A DNA stretch of 64,000 nucleotides. Source: Phil1 sp964487565 (GTDB taxonomy: Bacteria > Bacillota > Clostridia > Christensenellales > CAG-138). The notes below the pieces were generated by a model. That model saw only the letters and a list, made by a program, of their open reading frames with translations. It was not told the origin of the DNA and did not search any database. Of this stretch, positions 26,070-33,949 are shown piece by piece. The first letter of the stretch is position 1, and every line of letters begins with the position of its first letter. The stretch covers positions 1 through 64,000 of the forward strand of contig CAZARN010000005.1 of NCBI GenBank assembly GCA_964487565.1, read 5' to 3'. The position numbers were made by a program, and so were the translations under genes.

Positions 26070-26290
26070 GTTGGGACGATGTCGAGGACATTCTTTTTGA
26101 TGGAAGTTACGAAAGCATTCGTACAATAGTATGCCCTGATTGTGGTCACCCAATAAGCTATCGTTATTCTGCTAACACCAAATCGATGCAAATAACATGC
26201 ATCAATTGCGGTTATATTTCGAGATCAACCGGGGTGATGGAGCCAAATTGCGCGAAACTATTCGGAGCAGAAAACACTTTGCCACAATAA
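26066..26290 (+). CDS. Small zinc-ribbon protein coupled to the phage-capsid/toxin-like gene
   Basis: A 74-residue protein starts with the ATGA overlap of the preceding gene's stop codon. It has two CxxC pairs (CPDCGHPISYRY, CINCGYISRS) forming a likely zinc ribbon, and an acidic N-terminus (SWDDVEDILFDGSYES). Codon use is AT-richer than the surrounding chromosome. Its position directly after a toxin-like domain makes an immunity role possible, but this is inference only. A terminator follows at 26308. Confidence 0.6.
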   Translation: MSWDDVEDILFDGSYESIRTIVCPDCGHPISYRYSANTKSMQITCINCGYISRSTGVMEPNCAKLFGAENTLPQ

Positions 26291-26307
26291 CAGATCAGAA
26301 GTTCATC

Positions 26308-26331
26308 AACAGCCTTTCGGGGCTGTTTTTG
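26308..26331 (+). terminator. Terminator after the phage-derived gene pair
   Basis: ACAGCC and GGCTGT form the stem around a TTTCGG loop, followed by TTTTT. It marks the end of the two-gene cassette. Confidence 0.75.
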
Positions 26332-26379
26332 TTTGCCTACGCGCGGCATATGCGCGGCACGGCGGCGGGGCGCGGTATC

Positions 26380-27510
26380 CTAACGGGTCTTTTGCTTGCG
26401 CCGCTTCTCTTCATAGAGCTTGGCATCCGCGCGCTTCACAACCGATAACGGATCCGGTTCCGGCTCGCAGCACTCCGTATAGCCAATGCTCACATGTATT
26501 TCACAGGGCAGGCTTTTTGACTCCTCCGCTATGGCGTCGTCGATCGTCTTTCGCATCTCGCCGGGATCGGTCCGGGAAACGATGCAGAACTCGTCGCCCC
26601 CGTATCTGGCGGCAAAAGCTCCGTGCCGGCCTGCGACGCGCATGATCGCACGGGCTGCGGCCTTTAACGCCATATCTCCCTCGACATGTCCATACACATC
26701 ATTTACGGATTTGAAAGAGTCTATGTCTATCATCGACAGATAGATCGGCTTCTCCTGTGACGCATTCGGGAGGACATCCCGCAGATAGGAAGAAAGCCGC
26801 TGCCGGTTGTTAAGCCCTGTAAGGGCGTCATTTTTGACCTGTAGATTCTGGATAGTGATGAAAAATATGTGTATCATAAGAAAAATGGACAGCTCAAGCA
26901 CGGGAACATTCGGGATGTAGTCCTCAAAGAGCCCGGCTGCAAGCGGAATGACCATATAGACCGCATAGGTGGCATATTCTTTCCGCGTCTCCTTCGACCT
27001 GGTGCGAAAGGCATTGAAAACAAATTCGGCTGTCGGGATCAGCAGGTAGGCGAAATTAACGATGCCCTGGATTGTAAAAAGATCGGTTGCCGTATAATGT
27101 CCGTTCCGATCGACCGTGAACATCCATCGTGTAAATATTGAGGCGACGTCGAGCGCGCATATGATGAGCGCGGGCAAAAAAACGATGAATGACACGGCCT
27201 TTGAATAAACGCGTTTGGGGTGCAGCCTTGCCGCCACGAACTTGAACCAGAAGTAACATCCGAGGGTGAGAGACAAAACACATATTGCGTTTATGACAAG
27301 ATACGGGATGAGGGGGATGCTTATGAATCCTGCCTCACATGCAGCCCATACGATCTCGCTGATGACAAACACGACATAGGATGCTATCATGTTCCTGAGT
27401 TTTTTGACCTCATGCTCGGAACCCATGCTGGCGTTAAGGTGTCCCAACGTGGAGAGCGCATACAATGAGCAAAAAACATCTGTAATTATATATGGCGTAT
27501 AATCATACAT
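26380..27510 (-). CDS. Membrane-anchored GGDEF diguanylate cyclase
   Basis: The 376-residue protein has about six to seven hydrophobic segments in the first ~220 residues and then a GGDEF domain. The active-site motif RYGGDEF is residues 302-308, with upstream DALTGLNNRQRL and IDIDSFKSVND for metal and GTP binding, so cyclic-di-GMP synthesis is likely. The RxxD inhibitory site normally five residues before GGDEF is absent (HGAF there), so product inhibition by the usual route is not expected. AAAGGAGAA precedes the start. The gene lies in the low-GC accessory patch with no c-di-GMP partner nearby. Confidence 0.88.
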   Translation of the reverse strand: MYDYTPYIITDVFCSLYALSTLGHLNASMGSEHEVKKLRNMIASYVVFVISEIVWAACEAGFISIPLIPYLVINAICVLSLTLGCYFWFKFVAARLHPKRVYSKAVSFIVFLPALIICALDVASIFTRWMFTVDRNGHYTATDLFTIQGIVNFAYLLIPTAEFVFNAFRTRSKETRKEYATYAVYMVIPLAAGLFEDYIPNVPVLELSIFLMIHIFFITIQNLQVKNDALTGLNNRQRLSSYLRDVLPNASQEKPIYLSMIDIDSFKSVNDVYGHVEGDMALKAAARAIMRVAGRHGAFAARYGGDEFCIVSRTDPGEMRKTIDDAIAEESKSLPCEIHVSIGYTECCEPEPDPLSVVKRADAKLYEEKRRKQKTR

Positions 27511-27751
27511 TGCGCGGTTCTCCTTTAATTTATATCATGGCAATAATTCCTGCATACATGGGTATATCCCAAATACTGCGTAAACTCCAAATACGGGTAC
27601 AGTCGGGGCAAAATATCGGTTGGCGGCAGCGTATTTATCCCCGCCGCTTTTTTCAAGATAACGCCGGAGTGGGCGGATGTCAAGGGCGGCGTATACGCTT
27701 GTTTACCCCTGACGTCCGGCGCCGACGGTGTTATCCGGGCATACGGTCGGC

Positions 27752-27847
27752 GAAGCTGTCATCCGTCGGAAGCACAGATTTGGACTTGGTGACCTTGCGC
27801 AGCTGACGGTTGAAGCCCCCGACGGCGTTTGTCGCGCAGATCAAGCG
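27752..27847 (-). pseudogene. IS256-family transposase fragment
   Basis: Thirty-two codons on the minus strand read RLICATNAVGGFNRQLRKV then TKSKSVLPTDDSF, the very conserved C-terminal motif of IS256-type transposases (TTNxIExxNRxLRKVTKxKxxFPTDD). The rest of the transposase on both sides is gone, and no terminal inverted repeats can be identified. Confidence 0.7.
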
Positions 27848-27964
27848 CATCCAATGCGGACGGTTCATCCTGCTGCTGCCGATTCTAATCGCGTTCGGGG
27901 CGGCGAATGACCCGACGGACAAGCAGAATTTCCGACGACGAATAATTCATGCCATTGCCATAAC

Positions 27965-28000
27965 GCCCTCCGCTTCGGCGGGGGGCTATTCTTGTTTTTT
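27965..28000 (+). terminator. Terminator in the mobile-element scar
   Basis: GCCCTCCGC pairs with GCGGGGGGC (one G-U pair) around TTCG, followed by a T-rich run ending in TTTTTT. No intact gene precedes it, so it is probably left over from a lost phage gene. Confidence 0.65.
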
Positions 28001-28020
28001 GGGGCATATCAAAATTGCCC

Positions 28021-28061
28021 AAGTTGCCGCAAAAATAAAAATAAGTTGCCAAAAAGTTGCC
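28021..28061 (+). repeat. Three copies of AAGTTGCC
   Basis: AAGTTGCC occurs at 28021-28028, 28043-28050 and 28054-28061, with a shortened AATTGCC at 28013. The spacing is irregular (22 and 11 bases). It lies between an IS remnant and tRNA-Arg; it may be the arm-site region or 3' end of a lost integrase element. Confidence 0.4.
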
Positions 28062-28104
28062 GAAGCGGTTTTTGATATGTTGATTTACTGAAATTCAGAC
28101 AAAC

Positions 28105-28132
28105 AAAAAAGCCACCTGACGGTGACTTTTTC
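28105..28132 (-). terminator. Terminator of tRNA-Arg
   Basis: On the minus strand AGTCACC and GGTGGCT (one G-U pair) pair around GTCA, followed by TTTTTTGTTTG, immediately after the CCA end of the tRNA. Confidence 0.8.
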
Positions 28133-28135
28133 GTT

Positions 28136-28211
28136 TGGCGCGCCCAGGGAGATTCGAACTCTCGACCTACCGGTTCGTAGCCGGGCACTCTATCCGCTGA
28201 GCTATGGGCGC
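28136..28211 (-). tRNA. tRNA-Arg (anticodon ACG)
   Basis: The minus strand folds as a tRNA. The acceptor is GCGCCCA paired with TGGGCGC, the D arm is GCTC/GAGT, the anticodon loop is CTACGAA with anticodon ACG, and the T loop is TTCGAAT; CCA is encoded. One weak pair is seen in the anticodon stem (C27-U43) and one in the T stem (A50-C64). ACG (inosine-modified) reads CGU, CGC and CGA. Coordinates of the 3' end may be off by a base. The accessory patch on its 3' side makes it a likely integration target. Confidence 0.92.
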
Positions 28212-28262
28212 ATACGCCTTTTTCAAAGCGCTCAGTTATTCTATCGCAACTTCATGCGCTTG

Positions 28263-29198
28263 TCAACACAATACGGGCGGGTTTTCGCTTAAAATTTGTT
28301 CAAGCAAACCTATGCTCATGGCCTCGTTGACGGTTTTTTCCGAGGATATAGCCGCGAATCCGCTCGCAAGACAAAGCTCAACCGTGCGCCGCGCGTCCAG
28401 TTTTTTCACATAGCCGTAAACCGCCGCGGCAGTGAAAGCATCTCCGGCTCCCGTGGCGTTTGCCATCGCCTGCACGGGGGGCAGCTTCATGCGTATATAC
28501 CCGCCGCGCTGAGCGCAAGCGCAGCCGGAAGCGCCGAGAGTAACATATACCCTGGCGCAGCCCATCTCCACCAGAGCCTCCGCGGCAAGGCGTATCTCCT
28601 TTTCTGTTTCCACCGGCATGTGCGAAAGGATGCCAAGCTCTATCCGGTTGGGTTTGAGCATGAAAAATCGCCCGGCGCGGCCTTCAAGCTTTCCGGCGTA
28701 GCTCGTTGAAACGGGATCGGCGAACACCGGCGCGCCGTTTGCAACCTCGAGCACCTTGTCAATCGCGCGCACGGGCAGCGACGGGTCGAGCACAACCGCG
28801 GCCGCGCCCGATATCTCCCCGGCGTACTCTTCAAGATATGCGTCGCTCACATGCTCCAGTATGCGCATGTCCGACAGGGCGATGAACATATCGCCCGTAT
28901 CCTCCAGCACGGCGCAATAAGTGGACGTCGGCGTATGCGCAAGACGAAGCGCGCGCGACGTGTCAACGCCTGCGCTTCGCGTTTCCCGAAGGGCCATATC
29001 CCCGAAGGCGTCGTCGCCGACGGCCGTGTAAAGGCGGCAGTCAAGGCCGAGCCGGGAGGCGTTTTCGAGTATATTGCGCGTTACGCCGCCCGGATTGACG
29101 TGCATGAAGCCGGGGTTGGAATCCCGCATGACGGGTTTATTCCTGCTTTTTCCGATTATATCCGCGTTACATGCGCCTATGCCCGCTATATATCCCAT
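28263..29198 (-). CDS. PfkB-family carbohydrate kinase, pseudouridine-kinase-like
   Basis: A 311-residue ribokinase-like kinase. The N-terminal IGACNADIIGKS plus DSNPGFMHVNPGGVTRNILENASRLG resembles pseudouridine kinase (PsuK/YeiC), and the C-terminal NATGAGDAFTAA carries the catalytic Asp. The ATG at 29198 follows GGAGGAAGC; an earlier GTG/ATG reading would overlap the upstream gene. No pseudouridine-5'-phosphate glycosidase (psuG) is adjacent, so the substrate remains a guess. Confidence 0.8.
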   Translation of the reverse strand: MGYIAGIGACNADIIGKSRNKPVMRDSNPGFMHVNPGGVTRNILENASRLGLDCRLYTAVGDDAFGDMALRETRSAGVDTSRALRLAHTPTSTYCAVLEDTGDMFIALSDMRILEHVSDAYLEEYAGEISGAAAVVLDPSLPVRAIDKVLEVANGAPVFADPVSTSYAGKLEGRAGRFFMLKPNRIELGILSHMPVETEKEIRLAAEALVEMGCARVYVTLGASGCACAQRGGYIRMKLPPVQAMANATGAGDAFTAAAVYGYVKKLDARRTVELCLASGFAAISSEKTVNEAMSIGLLEQILSENPPVLC

Positions 29199-29214
29199 GC
29201 TTCCTCCGCCGCGC

Positions 29215-29727
29215 TCACTCGACAAAAACCGCGCTGTACCAGTTCTGCTGCTCGTTGTCGGGATCGGTGAGCGTGTTTATCGGAAGGCCCAGCGCGCGCA
29301 CGGTCGCGAACACGTCGATACCCACGCTGTGGAAGGCGGGACGCGCCTTGCGCACAAAGCGGCACGGAGCGTCGCACACGGCCGCGCATTCGCTGCAAAG
29401 GGAACAGTCCGAAAGCGAAAAGGCAAAATAATGCCCGTCCCTGAAGGCCGTGCCCTCAAGCGCGTATGATATCTGCTGGGAAAGGCGTTTGTCGTGCGCA
29501 TGGATGATTACCCCGCCGCGATAGCGCGAAAACATATCCCTGTATTCTGCCATCGTCGGATTGCCCGGACGGGAGGGGCAGGTGTGGTTCCTTCCCCAGT
29601 CCGCGCAGCCGTACATGCACTTCAAAAGCGTGCGCGGGTCAAAGCGTATGTCCTCAAGCTTGAACTCCACCGCGTCCGCCGCGCCCATCTGCCGCGCCAT
29701 ATCCGCGTATCTGCTGAATTCTCCCAT
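29215..29727 (-). CDS. DUF2284 cysteine-rich metal-binding protein
   Basis: A 170-residue protein with two cysteine sets, LLKCMYGCADWGRNHTCPS and CSLCSECAAVCDAPC. The latter resembles a ferredoxin-type cluster motif. This is the pattern of the DUF2284 family, predicted to bind a metal or Fe-S cluster; no reaction is known. It sits 16 bases upstream of the PfkB kinase gene and 10 bases after rsmI, so all three are probably co-transcribed. Confidence 0.8.
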   Translation of the reverse strand: MGEFSRYADMARQMGAADAVEFKLEDIRFDPRTLLKCMYGCADWGRNHTCPSRPGNPTMAEYRDMFSRYRGGVIIHAHDKRLSQQISYALEGTAFRDGHYFAFSLSDCSLCSECAAVCDAPCRFVRKARPAFHSVGIDVFATVRALGLPINTLTDPDNEQQNWYSAVFVE

Positions 29728-29737
29728 GGCTTCCTCC

Positions 29738-30580
29738 TTATTTTAGTGTTAATTCCTTGATGAGATTATACGCATCGTTTTTTGAAAGCCCCGTTTGCTG
29801 CGCGAGCGCCTTTGCGGCGTCCTTCGCGCTCATGCCGCTTCCGACGAGCGCCTTTGCGGCGTTTGTAACGTCCGCTTCGTCCGGCGCCTCTTGCACGGCC
29901 CCGGCGACGACCAGCACGCATTCGCCCTTCGGCGGCGTCTTATCATACATGGCCGCCATGGCGGAAAGCGTCGCGCGCACGGTCTCCTCATGCAGCTTCG
30001 TAAGCTCCCTGCAAAGCACGCATTCCCTGTCGCCGAGAATTTCCGCAAGCTCCGCAGCGGTCGCCGCAAGCCGCAGCGGGCTTTCATAGAATATAAGCGC
30101 GCCCTCGTGTGCGGAAAGCTTTTCAAGCGCCCGGCGCCTGTCGCCGCGCACCCTCGGCAAAAACCCGACGAAGCAGGCGTTCGCGGCCTCAATGCCCGAA
30201 AGCACTAGCGCCGTCGGCATGGCGGACGGGCCGGGGATCACCGTATACGCGACGTTTCCGGCGATACATTCGCCAATGAGCCGCGAGCCGGGATCGCTTA
30301 TGCCGGGCATTCCCGCGTCGCTGATATACGCGATTGCCTCGCCCGACTTCACGCGCGCGGCGATCTCCTGCGCGCGGGCGTTTTCATTGTGCTCATGGCA
30401 GGAGAAGAGCGGCTTTTTGATCTGAAGCTTTGCAAGCATCGCGCCGGAATGGCGCGTATCCTCGCAATATATCGCGTCCGCGCGCCTGAGCACGCTTATC
30501 GCGCGAAGCGTTATGTCCTCCATATTGCCGATAGGCGTAGCCACAAGATAAAGCATGGGGGAGAGCGGTTCGTTTTCCAT
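29738..30580 (-). CDS. rsmI: 16S rRNA (cytidine1402-2'-O)-methyltransferase
   Basis: RsmI methylates the ribose of C1402 in the ribosome decoding centre. The tetrapyrrole-methylase fold signatures YLVATPIGNMEDITLRA, CEDTRHSG, YISDAGMPGISDPGSRL and the SAM-site VIPGPSAMPTALVLSG are present, with a C-terminal helical region. The ATG at 30580 follows AAGGAGG. It lies 21 bases after the TrmN6-like gene, a common arrangement in Bacillota. Confidence 0.95.
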   Translation of the reverse strand: MENEPLSPMLYLVATPIGNMEDITLRAISVLRRADAIYCEDTRHSGAMLAKLQIKKPLFSCHEHNENARAQEIAARVKSGEAIAYISDAGMPGISDPGSRLIGECIAGNVAYTVIPGPSAMPTALVLSGIEAANACFVGFLPRVRGDRRRALEKLSAHEGALIFYESPLRLAATAAELAEILGDRECVLCRELTKLHEETVRATLSAMAAMYDKTPPKGECVLVVAGAVQEAPDEADVTNAAKALVGSGMSAKDAAKALAQQTGLSKNDAYNLIKELTLK

Positions 30581-30601
30581 ACGGCCTCCTTGGGTCAATT
30601 T

Positions 30602-31261
30602 TCAGTCCTCGATGGTCATATCCTCTATCACGGCGCCGTCCCGTGCGTTCTTCATCGCCTCCACAAGGGCAAGATACGGCGGCTTTTCGGGTTTTGAACG
30701 CACGAAGCAGATCCGCTTGGGCGGCAGCCTGTATTCCTCGAGCACGGCGCAAAGCGGCGCTATATGCTCCGCCGGATAACAGATGAAAAATCTTCCGCCG
30801 TTTTTCAGAAGCCTTGACGCCGCGCCCGCCGCGTCCGCAAGGGTGCATTCCCCCTGAAAGCGGCTCATCCTGCGCGAAGGGTCTCGGCTTTGCGTGCCTG
30901 AGGAATAATACGGCGGATTGCACGCCGCCGCGTCGAACACGCCGGTTTCGCGCGTGGTGAGGGAGCGCATGTCCGCGCACCTAAGCTCGATATGCGCGCA
31001 AAGCCCGTTTTCCTCAACGCTTTTCGCGGCAAGGGACACGCACTCCGGATCGATATCCACCCCCAGCGCATCCGCGCCGGTCTTGGCGTGGGCAAGGATC
31101 GCGATTATGCCCGTGCCGGTGCCGAGATCGATGAAGCGTTCCGTGCGCTTTGCGCGCACGAAGTTTGCGAGCAGCACCGCGTCGTGCCCGTATGTGAAAC
31201 GCTCGGTATCCCTCAGGATGACAAGTCCGTTGTACTGAAGGTCGTCTTTGACAATCGGCAT
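30602..31261 (-). CDS. tRNA1(Val) (adenine37-N6)-methyltransferase-like (TrmN6/YfiC)
   Basis: A 219-residue class I SAM-dependent methyltransferase. The SAM motif DLGTGTGIIAILAHAK and the N6-adenine catalytic motif NPPYYSSG are visible, and the opening (DDLQYNGLVILRDTERFTYGHDAVLLANF) is that of the TrmN6 family. The ATG at 31261 has GGAGGTGAG just upstream. It heads the minus-strand group with rsmI, DUF2284 and the PfkB kinase and diverges from metG. The exact tRNA target is inferred. Confidence 0.88.
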   Translation of the reverse strand: MPIVKDDLQYNGLVILRDTERFTYGHDAVLLANFVRAKRTERFIDLGTGTGIIAILAHAKTGADALGVDIDPECVSLAAKSVEENGLCAHIELRCADMRSLTTRETGVFDAAACNPPYYSSGTQSRDPSRRMSRFQGECTLADAAGAASRLLKNGGRFFICYPAEHIAPLCAVLEEYRLPPKRICFVRSKPEKPPYLALVEAMKNARDGAVIEDMTIED

Positions 31262-31308
31262 ACTCACCTCCGATGATGTTACGTTAAGTATTTTACCACA
31301 TTCCGCTG

Positions 31309-31337
31309 TTGACAAAAACACCCGGCGAAAGTACACT
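31309..31337 (+). promoter_or_regulatory. metG promoter
   Basis: TTGACA (31309-31314) and TACACT (31332-31337) are separated by 17 bp; transcription would start near 31344, 39 bases before the metG ATG. That is too short for a T-box leader. Confidence 0.75.
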
Positions 31338-31382
31338 TTCAATTATTAGTCTGGGATGGTATGTCCCCAAGGAGAAAAGAGC

Positions 31383-33416
31383 ATGGAAGAGAAAAAAAAG
31401 TTCTACATCACGACCCCGATCTATTACCCGAGCGATAAGCTCCATATCGGTCACACCTACTGCACCGTCGCCACGGACGTGATCGCCCGGTACAAGCGCA
31501 TGTGCGGTTATGACGTGATGTTCCTGACCGGCACGGACGAGCATGGCCAGAAGATCGAGGACAAAGCCCGCGCGGCGGGCGTCACGCCCAAACAGTTCGT
31601 CGACAACATCGTTGAAGGCAAGGGCGGCATACTTGACCTCTGGAAGCTGATGAACATCAGCAACGACCGTTTCATCCGCACCACGGACGATTATCATGTC
31701 AGCGCCATACAGAAGATATTCAGGAAAATGTATGACAACGGCGATATATATAAGGGAAAATACAAGGGTATGTACTGCACGCCCTGCGAAAGCTTCTGGA
31801 CGGAAAGCCAGCTTGTCGACGGCAAATGTCCGGACTGCGGCCGCGAGGTGAAGCCCGCGGAGGAGGAAGCCTATTTCTTCCGCCTTTCAAAATACGCGCA
31901 ACCCGTGCGCGAGCTGCTTTTGAGCGGCACCTTCCTTGAGCCTGCCTCCCGCGTGAACGAGATGATAAAGAATTTCATCGATCCCGGGCTTGAGGATCTT
32001 TGCGTTTCCCGCACGAGCTTCACATGGGGCATACCCGTTGATTTCGATCCCGGTCATGTGGTTTACGTCTGGGTGGACGCGCTTTCAAACTATATCACCG
32101 CCCTGGGCTACATGAACGACAGGCATGACGATTATAAAAAATACTGGCCGGCGGACGTGCATATGGTGGGCAAGGAGATCGTCCGTTTCCACTCCATCAT
32201 ATGGCCCGCAATGCTGATGAGCCTCGGCGAACCCCTGCCCAAGAAGGTGTTCGGGCACGGCTGGCTGCTGCTCGGCGGCGGCAAAATGAGCAAATCCAAG
32301 GGCAACGTGGTCGATCCCGTGGTGCTTGCCGAGCGTTACGGCGTGGATGCGCTCAGGTTCTACCTTATGTATGAATTCCCGCTCGGCTCCGACGGCAACT
32401 TTTCAAACGAGCTGCTCATCGCCCGCATAAACACGAGCCTTGCCAACGACCTCGGCAACCTCCTTTCGAGGACTGTGGCCATGATCGAAAAGTATTTCGG
32501 CTCCACGCTCATACAAGAGCGCGAGAACGATCCCGCGGCGGACGGCGAGCTTATCGAGATGGCGTCCTCCCTCAAGGCCAGGTATGAAGCGCTCATGGAC
32601 AACTTCGGCACGCAGGCGGCGCTCGAGGAGATATTCCGCGTGATATCGCGCGCCAACAAATATATCGACGAGACCGCCCCGTGGGTGCTTGCCCGCGATG
32701 ATGCAAAGCGCGCGCGCCTTGCAACGGTGCTTTACAACCTCATCGAGGTGCTGCGCATAACGCTCACCCTTCTTACGCCCTTCATGCCGCAAAGCTGCGC
32801 GAAGGGGCTTGACCAGATCGGCATCGCCCCCTCGTGGGAGCGCGCCGGCGAATGGGGCGTCGCGCCCGCGAACGCGACGGTTTTCAAGGGCGAAGCGCTC
32901 TTCCCGCGCATAGACGCGAAGAAGGAGCTTGCAGAGCTTGAAGCCGTGCATCAGGCGTCGGCGGCGAAGGCCGAAACCCCCGCAAAGACAGCCGGGTGCT
33001 GCAATCCCGAAGCGGCCGAAGCCCCCGCAAAGACAGCCGGGTGCTGCAAGCCCGATGCGGCCGAAAGCGACGAAGGCTATATCGCCTTTGAGGATTTTGA
33101 AAAGGTGAAGCTTCGCGTTGCGGTCGTCAAAAACTGCGAATTCGTCAAAAAGAGCGACAAGCTTTTGAAATTCACCCTGGACATGGGCAACGGTGAGGAG
33201 CGCGTTATCCTTTCCGGCATACGCAAGTGGTATCCGGAACCGGAAGCGCTCATCGGCCGCCGCCTTGTCGCGTGCGTGAACCTCGCGCCGCGCAAAATGT
33301 GCGGCATCGAAAGCTGCGGGATGCTGCTTTCCTCCTTCGTTGACACGCCGGAGGGCGAAGTGCTGCGTTTGCTTGGCGCGGACGATGTTATGCCCGGAGG
33401 AAGCGAGATAGGCTGA
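31383..33416 (+). CDS. metG: Methionyl-tRNA synthetase with repeated cysteine linker and C-terminal tRNA-binding domain
   Basis: The class I synthetase charges tRNA-Met. Visible are the HIGH motif (HIGH in KLHIGHTYCT), the zinc knuckle (CTPCESFW...CPDCGREV), the KMSKS loop (GKMSKSKGNVV) and a C-terminal EMAP/Trbp111-like domain (FEKVKLRVAVVKNCEFV). Between catalytic and C-terminal parts lies a 15-residue tandem duplication, E[TA]PAKTAGCC[NK]P[ED]AA. The product is 677 residues. The ATG at 31383 follows AAGGAG. The stop shares a base with the next gene's start (TGATG). Confidence 0.97.
   Translation: MEEKKKFYITTPIYYPSDKLHIGHTYCTVATDVIARYKRMCGYDVMFLTGTDEHGQKIEDKARAAGVTPKQFVDNIVEGKGGILDLWKLMNISNDRFIRTTDDYHVSAIQKIFRKMYDNGDIYKGKYKGMYCTPCESFWTESQLVDGKCPDCGREVKPAEEEAYFFRLSKYAQPVRELLLSGTFLEPASRVNEMIKNFIDPGLEDLCVSRTSFTWGIPVDFDPGHVVYVWVDALSNYITALGYMNDRHDDYKKYWPADVHMVGKEIVRFHSIIWPAMLMSLGEPLPKKVFGHGWLLLGGGKMSKSKGNVVDPVVLAERYGVDALRFYLMYEFPLGSDGNFSNELLIARINTSLANDLGNLLSRTVAMIEKYFGSTLIQERENDPAADGELIEMASSLKARYEALMDNFGTQAALEEIFRVISRANKYIDETAPWVLARDDAKRARLATVLYNLIEVLRITLTLLTPFMPQSCAKGLDQIGIAPSWERAGEWGVAPANATVFKGEALFPRIDAKKELAELEAVHQASAAKAETPAKTAGCCNPEAAEAPAKTAGCCKPDAAESDEGYIAFEDFEKVKLRVAVVKNCEFVKKSDKLLKFTLDMGNGEERVILSGIRKWYPEPEALIGRRLVACVNLAPRKMCGIESCGMLLSSFVDTPEGEVLRLLGADDVMPGGSEIG
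32973..33062 (+). repeat. 45-bp tandem duplication inside metG
   Basis: Two nearly identical 45-bp units (32973-33017 and 33018-33062) encode the 15-residue repeats in the linker, each with a Cys-Cys pair. They differ at only a few bases, so the duplication is recent or kept uniform. Confidence 0.85.
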
Positions 33417-33949
33417 TGCAGGAGCTGATCCCCCTCAAAAACAGAAAAATGCTGACGATAAGAGAGGCGGCGCCGGAAGACGCCGCCCAAATGCTCGCGC
33501 TTTCAAAAATCGTCGGCGCAGAGACGGATTACCTGCTCACGGATGAAAACGGCTGGCGCGGCAGCGAAGCCGATGAAAAGGAGCTTCTTGCCTGCTGGAT
33601 GACGGACCCCATGGTCTGCATGTTCGTGGCCCTGATCGACGGGGAGATTGTCGGCTTCTTTTCCGTGATGCACGCAGGGACCGGACGCAGCGCCCATGTT
33701 GCGGAGTTCGGCGTTGCGATAAGGAAAAGCTGCTGGCACCTCGGCATCGGCGCGATGGCGATGGTTTTGAGCATAGATTTCGCGAGGGAGGCAGGTTATC
33801 ACAAGCTCGTCCTATCCGCGCGCGCGGACAACGAAAGGGCGATCGCGCTTTACCGCCGCTTCGGCTTCGAGCAAACGGGCGTGCGGCGCGACCAGCTTTT
33901 CATCAGGGGCGAATACTTCGACGAAATAATGATGGAGCTTATGCTGTGA
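33416..33949 (+). CDS. GNAT family N-acetyltransferase
   Basis: A 177-residue acetyl-CoA-dependent transferase. The acetyl-CoA loop reads KSCWHLGIGAMAMV in place of the textbook RxxGxG/A, and the C-terminal ERAIALYRRFGFEQTG is typical of RimI/YjaB-like members. Its start overlaps the metG stop and its stop overlaps the tatD GTG, so it is translated together with them. Substrate unknown. Confidence 0.87.
   Translation: MQELIPLKNRKMLTIREAAPEDAAQMLALSKIVGAETDYLLTDENGWRGSEADEKELLACWMTDPMVCMFVALIDGEIVGFFSVMHAGTGRSAHVAEFGVAIRKSCWHLGIGAMAMVLSIDFAREAGYHKLVLSARADNERAIALYRRFGFEQTGVRRDQLFIRGEYFDEIMMELML

Larger units (their letters stand above)
27511..28135. other. Non-coding scar region between the GGDEF gene and tRNA-Arg
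   Basis: About 620 bases with no intact gene. It contains an IS256 transposase scrap (27752-27847, minus), a 43-codon open stretch of phage-like flavour on plus (around 27640-27770, GSVFIPAAFFKITPEWADVK), a plus-strand terminator (27965-28000) and three copies of AAGTTGCC (28021-28061). The mix looks like overlapping remains of mobile elements that used the tRNA gene as a target. Confidence 0.55.

Noticed and set aside
25700..26290. HEALEA as an HExxH metalloprotease motif
   Set aside because: The second His of HExxH is missing (HEALE); I therefore do not call a protease.
31338..31382. Possible T-box leader before metG
   Set aside because: Only about 40 bases between predicted start and ATG, no AGGGTGG T-box sequence.
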